Source: Membranipora membranacea
Lineage: Eukaryota > Bryozoa > Gymnolaemata > Cheilostomatida > Membraniporidae
Assembly (NCBI GenBank): GCA_914767715.1
Contig: OU612074.1
Coordinates: 4,727,501-4,791,500, forward strand
Direction of reading: 5' to 3'
Length of the DNA: 64,000 nt
The first letter of the stretch is position 1. The number at the start of each line of letters is the position of its first letter. The notes beneath the pieces are model-generated. The model did not search any database. It saw nothing but the letters and a program-made list of their open reading frames with translations, and was not told the DNA's origin. The position numbers were made by a program, and so were the translations under genes. Below, in pieces: positions 55,410-64,000 of this stretch.

Positions 55410-58400
55410 TTACTGATTGGCATCATGGTTCTGCGATAGCTGCATAATAACACGACAGATGACCTGCGGGTCCGTCTCATTAGGTAGTCTTATCATCGCC
55501 TTTCTCACAAAGTATTCAGGGAAGAGACTGCTAAGGTGGAAGTATGTGTTATATCTCGAATCAGACTGGTCCACAAACGATGGCCGTTCCATCGAGGAGG
55601 CACTAGTAGAGTCCGTTATACTACTGATGTCATATCCACTTGTAGCCTGGGAACTTTGTGACATTGGGAGAGAGATGGCATCTAGTGAATTGTGATGTGG
55701 AAGGCTAACCGCTTGAAAGGGGTATGGGTGTTGATGTTGAAAATGGCGGTTTCCTTGCTGTTGAAATCCTGCAGGCATAGACATGTGTAACGGCTGTCTC
55801 ATCATCATACTATTGTTCCACTGATGTCCATTGATATCCACACGAAGTTTGACACTGCCAGGTATGGAGCCAGCACTGTGTGAGCTCTGATCTTTAGCGG
55901 AGCTTGGTCCTGTCTCTCCGACACATCTGGAATGAACAGCTATTGGTTGCATTGCGATATTAGACGGATGGTTACTGAAGTCACTTTGATAGGGCTGCTG
56001 CGGAAGAGGATATTTCTGCTGATATTGCCGCAGGGCTCTTTCTTGCTGAAGTTTGGTTGCTTTTTTTCTGTAAGGCATAAACAAAGGGGAGTTTTGAAAC
56101 ATAATAAGGCATTATTAACCTAAAGTTTGTGGTCAAGGGATATTAACCTTATAATCTCAAACTCTTTGAAGGATTAATGTTTATTAGCGGACACATCCCC
56201 CTCCCCATTTGGCTGACATGTGGTACAAGGAAACAGAACCTGGGCTAGAGGAAACCTATGATTTAATACCCAGAAGGTTAATCACCGTAGCCATGGCGAT
56301 GGAGTGATGGGAGGTTTTGGTATGAGGAAAAAAGGGTAATTATCTCCTCTTCAAATGTTCCTTTAAGATTTACAATATCACGCAGGCTGATAATATTGTT
56401 GACAACCGACCCAACTTAGATAAAAAGTACCTAATGTTATCACTTAGAGACATAGCTTTATCACTTTGAGTGGTTTTTATTTTTGTTCGCTGCACTTTAT
56501 CTGTTTAGCTTAAACATGTGGGACTCACTGAGCGCCTGCTAGATTGTATGTCAGCCAAGAATAAGATATAGCATACTTCAGCTACATGGGAAACAGCACG
56601 AGTCAGGCGCACACAAACAACACTTATAAGATCCAATGAAACAACTAGCCCTATGGCCTGCAGGTCATCTGTTTACAGTATTGATACAGCTCAGTCTAGT
56701 TTATCACACAATATAGATATCTTACTTGAATCTTTCCAACTCCTGATCGTATTCCGAGTGTTTGTTAGACTTCCACAACTCCGCAGGTATGGTGGGAATG
56801 GCCGAATCACTTCTCTCATGGTGTGTGTATCGACATTTACTTCCGTACGTACATTTCCTACCGTACGGGCACTGCTGCCCGCTCCTTGCTTCATGTGTAG
56901 TGGGTCGCAGAAACTGGTCTAAGGTTGGTCCTCTCTTACCCAATGGATCTTCTGGTGGCATGAACCTAGGATAAAAATGAATATGCAATTTAATAAAGAG
57001 GCATTCAGCAACCCAGGTGTGCAGCACTGCTGTGAAGCTGCTGCATCTCTTGGCCAGTTTCCCTACACCAAGTTTGGTCCATTTACCTGCATTCGGAGCT
57101 TCCCCCCCCCTCCACTGGTCACACCGCAGCGGGGAGCAATCACAACTGGAATGCAGGCAAATGGATTAAACTTGATCTGCCATTTCTCCTACACAGCACA
57201 GGGAAGGTGAGGTAACAAAAAAGGTAACGAAAGGTGATACCGTCATATCTCAAGCGTCATAATAATTTGATCCTTTGTCACCCCAACAAGGATCTACTCA
57301 ATTAAATATTAAGTTGACATTTTTACTGTCCATGGCTTGAATCATATTAATGGATTATATCATTGCTATTTCCTTTATTTCCCTATCACGAGGTGCTCTG
57401 TGAGGTGCACTATCATCACAGAGGCAATTAAACATTTCCTTATTATTATCAGTTATATGCTCTAGGACTTCTCTGGGTTGAATGTCTTTCTTAATCATAA
57501 AATATTGCAAAATAATTGTTTGTAGCTATACCTGTAATGATCCTAAACCCTCAACACCTACAGGTATCTGGTGGCAAACAGACAGACAGACAGACAGACA
57601 TATACCTGATAATCACCATAATCCTACCTTCTGACCAAATTTGAGTTGTTCAAAGTTTCCAAAATGAATTTCATTCTCAGGCGGCTGCGCGTGAGAGTTT
57701 GCGACCTTCCATTATTGCTCATGTTTGATAATTTAATGCCACAAACTTGTACCTGCAGCCGTCTGCGCACTAAACTACAGAGATGATGCCTAGGTCCAGT
57801 ATTCTTTTCTTACCTGTTTTCAGAGAAAGTAAATCCTAGCAGCCTGTAGGCGATAGTTTCCCAGTAAGCTGGGTTCTCTTTAGCTAGATCTCTATAGAGA
57901 TCATTTGAGACTACTACCGCCTTATCCTCTGCTGCTATATCCAGGATAAACCTGTCATCATAACAGTTGAGAGTGCTGCCGGTAGTTGGAGACTGAGTTA
58001 TAGGTGTGTATATCAGACTCCCCGTTGATTCAAGGTTCTCCAAGAACAGGATATCTGTGAACAATAAAGATTGATGGCTTTTAAAACTAAGCAGCTTGAT
58101 TGTCAGAGATTGACATGGCATTGGGACTAGCTGGTACACAACAGATATGTAGGCTGATCATTCTGACAGGCTGTCAAGGAAGTGAAATTAACCTTTCAAA
58201 ATCCTCATGGTGTATCATTCAGCAATTTACAGCGTACGTTATACAAGCAGCCAGTTTCTGGCTCGTTGTGTGACCTGTTAGATAAACCAACTCCAACTCC
58301 TTAGATAAACTAGCTCATAGTTCACACTAAGGAGTTAGTCTCTAACTCCTTGTTCAAACTATGTTATACCTTCTGGATTGTTGGCTGTGTCTTTTCTAGA

Positions 58401-59734
58401 TCTGGGCAGCACCACTTTAATCTGCCTGTGGCCTCGCTGCTGAAACCAGTCGACAGCAAGTTTTATTCCTTGGAATGAAAATACACCATTCCCGTGTCTA
58501 AAAAAGTGATAGTACACATGTAAGATCCCTGTGTAGGAGTAAAGAATGAAGCATTGTGGCCTTGAATCAGGCTAAATTCAGCCTTGCATTGTTCTACAGT
58601 CCAGGAGCTAGGTTGGAAGTCAAAATAATGGACATGAAAAAGCGGAGATGTTTCCATGGTTAATAAGGATATGCTATTATATTATTATATTGATGGGATG
58701 TCAAAATGGAAGGTGTTGGTTTGTCTGTTAGCAGCGTTGGTTGGGAAGGAGTACAGTAGATTGGTCGTAACATAAGGATTACCGTCTGACCGAGTTGATT
58801 AAGCTCACTGACAAATTCATTACTTATTAGCCATGGAATTTATATATGAATGTACCTTGCGTTTGTTAGTATTCTGACTGAGTTATTTCACCATTTATCT
58901 CAATACCTCTCATGAAAACACTGATCTCACAATCAGGGCCAATCGATCTAAAAACTGTTGATTTTTATAAAAAGAAGGGATAACTCATAACAACTCCCTC
59001 CCCCCTCCTTCCTGCCCCCATACTGCAACCCATCCGCCCATTATTATCTGAATTCATGCTACTTCTGTTTTACTTTTCATCCTTCTCAAGAAACATGCAA
59101 GGTAAAATACTTACGTCATGGCTATGTTGCTTCCATCCAAGACAATGCTCTTATATTGGTCGCCAGAGTCGGGTATCGATGACCAGGACTCCAGTGAAGC
59201 GGGCCCAGAGCTGCTCGTTAGGTTTGGCTGATGAGTAGAGTTTTCTGATGTAACAGCCAGCAGTGTGGCCATAAAAATATTTGTATCTGTCGGGATACCA
59301 GAACTTCTCTCAAAAGCTCTTTGAAAATCCTGTTCAGAGAAATTTCTCTTCAGGGCAAACTTTTTAAGGTCCTCTATTTGAGTATCAGTTTTTTGAGAAG
59401 ATACATCGCAGTTCTCATATAGTTTGGTAGGTTTTTTAGGCCTGTCCGGTAGAGCAGGCGGCTCATCCTCATGTCTCGGTGGAAGGATGGGACTGTCCTC
59501 TGATGGGGGACATGGTATCTTCTTTCTCAGGAGATCTGAAGTTGATAATCTCGGACTGTTCTGTGATGCTGGTGGAGAAGCCTTAGGGGGACGAGGCGGC
59601 GCTCTATCCACCACTGGTGTAGGGGGTAGAGGTCTACGTGGTATCACCGGCGGCTCCTCCACGACTGATATATTGTCACAGTTCTGACTGAGTCTTGGCG
59701 CGGCCAGTGGCGCTTTAGTAGGTTTGGTCACCAT
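55410..59734 (-). CDS. ZC3H12: Regnase/MCPIP-family endoribonuclease (ZC3H12-like), 5 coding exons
   Basis: Cytoplasmic endoribonuclease that in known members cuts stem-loops in target mRNAs. Coding exons on the minus strand: 59734-59115, 58497-58370, 58054-57814, 56965-56726, 56067-55410. All junctions are GT-AG and every phase fits; the join is 1887 nt (628 aa). Order of parts: proline-rich start ([20 protein letters not shown], possible SH3 ligands); UBA-like helix bundle [25 protein letters not shown] nuclease with acidic residues D200 (DGSN), D282/D283 (CYDDRF) and D301 (VVSND), all present; [24 protein letters not shown] finger C362-x5-C368-x5-C374-x3-H378; Gln/Pro/Ser-rich linker; conserved C-terminal bundle [20 protein letters not shown]. 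The start MVTKP is chosen because a strong acceptor lies 40 bases upstream (59776). The open frame extends to an ATG at 59869 that would add a hydrophobic segment read from intron. ZC3H12A-D paralogues cannot be told apart. Confidence 0.96.
57064..57178. repeat. Palindromic mini-MITE, copy 4 (Regnase intron)
   Basis: CCAAGTTTGGTCCATTTACC TGCATTCGGAGC ... inverted GGAATGCAGGCAAATGGATT AAACTTGATC. The loop has TCCACTGGTCACACCGCAGC. It lies in the intron between the NYN-end exon and the CCCH exon. Confidence 0.88.
57580..57600. repeat. (CAGA)n microsatellite
   Basis: Five GACA units in a Regnase intron. Confidence 0.95.
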
Positions 59735-59774
59735 TATGTTTAGTGTTGCTCTTCGATTTAATCCTTGTATGTAG

Positions 59775-60100
59775 CTGAAAGCCAGAAGACATGTATAGAA
59801 ACATAGAATTATTAGAATTGTAGAAGTCATAGCCTTCGAAAGTCTGTAACTATGTCTGTTTACATCCACTTAAAGTTCTATCTGTCTTATTAGTTTCAAA
59901 CAAGAGGGTTAGACTCAAAATCGCTAACTCAAATCGTCACAAGAAAGCTCAATCACTTCTCATAATGCAGCATGATCATTAATGAAGTTTTGGGGTATAG
60001 TGTAGTGACTTACCTTGCTCTAAATCACGTGGTGTAAGTCCACTCTCATACTACTTACAACGAACTCATCGCTCGATCATAAATATCGACTTCCTGTACT
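59775..60100 (-). other. Probable 5' UTR exon and first intron of the Regnase gene
   Basis: On the minus strand, a donor AGCAAG/GTAAGT falls at 60015/60014, and TTCTGGCTTTCAG at 59788-59775 is the acceptor for the exon holding the start codon. The exact 5' end of the upstream exon is not visible. Confidence 0.55.
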
Positions 60101-61589
60101 TTCCTCAGAGGATTTTACAATTTCCAGAGTGGAAATTTCAGTATCAGCATCAGCTGAATGGTTAACAGATTAAGAGTGCAGTGATGAAAAGGAAAACTTC
60201 TCTTTCGCTCCGTATCCAATCGAATAATACTGCTGTACGGTATGCCGTATCCTCTATTCAATGTATAATGTGAATTCCTTGTTCACTGGAGCATACATAT
60301 AATCATCATCAGCCAATGGGTATAAGTTCTTTATCAGCCCAGGCCCATCATCAATCTACAATTACTGTACTGATGACGCTATGTGTCATATCATAACTTT
60401 TGACCAATAGGAATCAAGTTCTTTAAACCGCAAGTCAAGGAAACAAATTTAAACGGTCCATTGTTAATACCGTAAAACATACTATCTTACGTAAAACACA
60501 TATTAAGTTTGACGCAAAACCAATTAGGTATATAAATAAATGACAGAAGTTAGGACACTAACTTGCTTTCCTGCACTCCTTGTCTGCATAGGAGGGCTGA
60601 TGATAGTTAACATAGTACTGCATCCATAGACATCTGGGACTTAAAAGCACAAAATCTCACTAGTTTCGGTATCAACTTAGACAAAATTCAAGCTTTCAGG
60701 TGCAGGTGTCCATGACATGACCTTAACAAAATAATCTCTAGGAAGGTGTCCCGAGCTATATTAATGATCAGTTTGAGGTTTTGTCTTGATGAACCCTTTG
60801 ACCAAGATTGCGATGTTTCTAAGCCAAAAATTGTACTATGAGACTCTACATTTGCCTCCACATGTTGTACTAGTATAGCTTTCCCAAAGTTGTCATTAGG
60901 CATTGAATCTTTTTGCTGACAAGGTCTAAATCAAACCTGGGCTTGATTCACCACATAATAAGTAGCATATATAGCAGCTAAGCAACATCATTTGGTTTCT
61001 TGTGTAATTGTTACAATGATTACATTTGTTTACTGTGCCTACAGTATTTAACCACAGAGAAGGATTTAGGATATATCATCACACAACAATCTAGTCACAG
61101 ATAAACCATAAACCATAAACCAGGAAGTGATGAGAACTCATGCTCTACACTGATGTGTTGTTTGTAATTCTAAGAATCTGATATCATGGATTGTATTTTG
61201 TCTCTGGTTACAGTTCAACTCACAATGTACTGTATGAACTTGTGATGCAAAAAAAATACTCCAAAAATAACAAGGAAATTGGAATTGTTTCAACTTCTTT
61301 TGTTATTGTTAGTTAATCAGGTCTTAACAATGCGGTTATCAAAGGTTAAGCTATTGTTGTTGTTATCTTGTTGTTTTCCGAGATTTGCAAATATTAGTCT
61401 TGGCTGGATCATTCATTTTCGTGACAGTAAATTTGTGTAGGTAATGGTAAAAGAGCCAAAATAAATAACAGGAAAATGAAAGCTGTTTTTTTAAATATAC
61501 AGCTGTGTTGTGCTGGTTTAAGGATGGGCTGTTTGTTCTATATGCTATTTTCGTTTTCTCTTTATACTATTTCAGAAAGCCAGTTAGAT
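60101..61589. other. Intergenic; possible Regnase promoter, otherwise nothing recognised
   Basis: No protein-like frame. The Regnase promoter should lie at its left side. A duplicated ATAAACCATAAACCA occurs near 61100. Confidence 0.4.
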
Positions 61590-62092
61590 AGTTTTCTGAG
61601 CTCTGATTTAGGCCTCAGTTCAGAGTTGTCCTCTCTCCAGTTTGGTACTTTTAACCCATGCCTCATAGGAAAAGCGTGCTGAAAAGAGGGTTTTCTTGAT
61701 AACCGCTTATAATAGGATGAAAATGATTTTTGTTTCAGAATCTGCAGCATTGAAAACTCTTATGGACATAGTTTGGGAAATCATTTTAGTATTTGGATAG
61801 TCAATTATAGCATTTTCTGCCAGTTTTGCGGACAATTTGGCAGAATTTTTCATGAGTTTCATCACTAAAATTAAGATTGATCAACATTCAAGCCTCCCAA
61901 TGTTTTGGACATCCTGTCTCACAGGGTTTTCAATGGTGCAGACTCTGAATCAAAAATCAGTTTTTCCTTAACCTAAGCAGTTTTCAAGATAACCCTCTTT
62001 CAGCAGGTTTTTCCTATGCGGCGTCGGTTAAAAGTACCAAACTGGAGAAAGGACAACTCCAAATTGAGACATAAATAAGAGCTCAGAAAACT
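61590..62092. mobile_element. Foldback MITE, ~503 bp, ~170 bp inverted arms
   Basis: The left arm starts AGTTTTCTGAGCTCTGATTT. The right arm, read inverted from 62092, gives AGTTTTCTGAGCTCTTATTT. The match continues through GAGTTGTCC.TCTCCAGTTTGGTACTTTTAACC, CGCATAGGAAAAAC, CTGAAA-AGAGGGTTATC and a TTCAGA.TCTGCA.CATTGAAAA end near 61755 and 61925. A third, solo arm sits at 21086. It encodes no protein; the 68-codon frame is incidental. Confidence 0.93.
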
Positions 62093-64000
62093 GTCTATAG
62101 TAAAAGTATGGTAGATCAATTGTTTACTTTGAAGGTAAAACAAGTAGAAGACTGACACAGCCCCAGATATGTTGCAGTTTAGCCTAAGTTCTAGTGTTTA
62201 GTGGCATAGCATTATCACCAAATGAGCGTTGATAATGTAATGCCACTAACTCGCACTTAGTGATTCAGCCGGAACCTTCATATCATCAATTCCGCAAAGC
62301 TATAGAATGGTCCATCATCGTCAATTCGGCAAAACTATAGAATCATCGTACAAATCGTTTCGAATGATTTGATATTTCGCCCATCGGCCGAAAATTAGCA
62401 GTCTACTAACCCCTTTTATTTTCTATTCTATATGAACCCGAATCAACTATGCCAGGAGCTTATCATGACCCAGCCGATACATGACTTTTTTATCTTAGCT
62501 GTAGCCAAACAAAAGTAAAAAGCCAAAATAAATATTAAACTTGAGATTTTTAATTATAAACACTGTGACATCATGAATTAAACTTAAACTTGACACTATG
62601 ATATCAAGCTTGTCATCGTTATCAGTTTATATTGATTACATAGCTAATCTCTTCCTCATAACACAACGTTATTAATCCCGCATACAAACACAGAGTCAGA
62701 GATATATATACTTACTCTGTGATACAGATATACCACATATAAACACTACCTTTGTATCCATGCTTCTTGGAGGCTGTGATCATGTTTGTGAATACTGTAA
62801 TACACTGTAGTTCCGTGGATCGATCTGAGGCTATTTGCAGGCCGTCCGATCCATGGGCGTACCACCCGGTTCGAACTGAGCTGGAACAGCGAGCGTTTAA
62901 CATCTAAGGCTGTAGATTGGGAGGCCTGACGGCTGCAGATGATTTTGAAGTTTCATATTGAGCTCTATCCATGGGAATTGCATGGATAATTCGAGGGTGA
63001 GCTAAGAGGTGACAACTCTGCTCGAGCTCACAACTTATATGGAAACACAGTGATTTGCTGCTGAAGCATTATGTTCATGATGTTCAATACAATAATTATA
63101 CTAGCTAATAGCACCCCACGGGGGTGGGTGGGGGAAAGCCTGGGGGCTCAGACCTTTCAGTAATCACCCAATATAAAATCAGCATACCTCAGTAACCCAT
63201 GGTAAAAAGTTCAATCTTTTAGAATTTAAGAGTTCGATTTTTAAATTTTTATTTTTCTCATCAGAGTTTGTCACCCTAATACTCTCACTGTCTCTCGACA
63301 TTGAAAAAAAAATCAAGGACAATCCGAATTCTGCACAGTCATCATGAGGTCAGACTTAACTATGACCACGTGCAGCCTTAAAACCAAGTAACTTCCTGTA
63401 TCCTGCAGGATGGAGGCAGGCCTACATGTTGACCGGTACTTGTACGTGATTGGTCAGCAGCGATGTCTGCACACAATGAGTCTAGTTCCTTGTTCTATTT
63501 ATAATGACATACCTGGGTAACTAAATACCATAAACATATTTATATGTTTATGCTAAATACACAGGCTAAATCAGCTAACAGGTAACAGGGCAGATCAGGT
63601 TGATGCAGCGCCCACTCAAGTTCCTCATCATCTCCTCTGATTTGCTGATAGCAGGAGATAAAATCACTAATAAGCCACTGAAAGAAGAATATAAATAGGA
63701 ACGAATCCCTTTTGTGAGGGTGGAGCGTGGAGGTGATATAATAATGGTGATGAGATCATTTGGTTTCTTGCACACTTATAAGATTATTGAAGATAAAACT
63801 TTTTATTTCCTGATCCAAAGTTTTTTGTCGTATCACAATTGTCAAAGACTATCAGAGGTAGAGATATATATTATACAGACACAAAGTTAATGCATAGCTT
63901 AATACATTGACAATTTAGTGCTTTTGAACAGGATGGCTTGTGTGTAATGGCATTCAAATTCATCATAACCAATATTGATTGATTTATTGCCAGTATTTTA
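62093..64000. other. Intergenic to the window end; no gene recognised
   Basis: Two near-identical ~30 bp phrases (ATCATCAATTCCGCAAAGCT ATAGAAT and ATCGTCAATTCGGCAAAACT ATAGAAT) lie near 62281 and 62316. A G-rich motif at 63120-63146 could form a quadruplex. The rest is plain AT-rich sequence. Confidence 0.45.
63120..63146 (+). other. G-quadruplex-capable motif
   Basis: GGGGG, GGG, GGGGG and GGGGG are separated by loops of 1, 1 and 7 bases. It is isolated and far from either recognised gene. Confidence 0.7.

Noticed and set aside
59424-59687. Plus-strand Gly-rich 87-codon ORF
   Set aside because: Antisense shadow of the proline-rich part of the Regnase first coding exon.
59735-59869. N-terminal extension of the Regnase frame with a membrane-like segment
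   Set aside because: A strong acceptor (CTTTCAG) at 59776 and a matching upstream donor at 60014 show this part is intron; the start MVTKP lies 40 bases after the acceptor.
62830-62890. Possible tRNA or tRNA-derived SINE, because of a GGTTCGAA B-box-like motif
   Set aside because: No A box, acceptor stem or cloverleaf could be formed around it on either strand.

Overview
The window is nuclear DNA of an animal. It is AT-rich and holds two multi-exon protein-coding genes with ordinary GT-AG introns, set in a large amount of decayed transposon sequence. Introns of a few hundred bases to about 4 kb, many microsatellites and a mixed load of hAT, P-element, LINE and Ty3/gypsy relics fit an invertebrate metazoan. 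The sequence alone does not fix the phylum; an early-branching animal or a marine invertebrate is a guess.

Positions 1 to about 35,300 contain no intact conserved host gene that I recognise. In order they hold: a tandem array of alternating 114 and 133 bp units (1-553); a 2.1 kb foldback element with roughly 520 bp inverted arms (554-2642); a broken hAT transposase (4124-5063); relics of a YqaJ-type exonuclease (6020-7086); a 2.1 kb element with 31 bp terminal inverted repeats that carries an unrecognised spliced reading frame (7781-9924); a MITE with a 7 bp target duplication (11702-12527); a minus-strand LINE with endonuclease and reverse transcriptase (15085-17457); a hAT-type MITE with a perfect 8 bp target duplication (19440-20282); a P-element transposase relic split by a LINE 3' end (21840-23652); a long inverted duplication (24523-25169); a reading frame with a paired Cys/His finger plus a decayed second copy (25524-27450); a 5'-truncated LINE (28718-30215); another MITE (31116-31561); a Ty3/gypsy pol relic (32530-34532); and an SGNH-hydrolase-like reading frame (34606-35238).

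Positions 36,448-53,973 on the plus strand are a complete 12-exon ARFGAP2/3 (Glo3-type) gene. All eleven intron phases fit and the joined CDS is 1779 nt (592 aa). It encodes the Arf1 GTPase-activating protein of COPI vesicle traffic.

Positions 55,410-59,734 on the minus strand are a complete Regnase/ZC3H12-family gene: five coding exons and a probable 5' UTR exon, 1887 nt, 628 aa. It is an RNase with a PIN/NYN domain and a CCCH finger, likely to act in mRNA decay. The two genes are convergent, with about 1.4 kb between their stop codons. Nothing suggests that they work together.

A short palindromic repeat family of about 120 bp has copies inside introns of both genes. A second, roughly 500 bp foldback family has one full copy at 61,590-62,092 and a half copy at 21,086-21,256. 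From about 60,100 to the end I see no gene, only repeats and plain AT-rich sequence.
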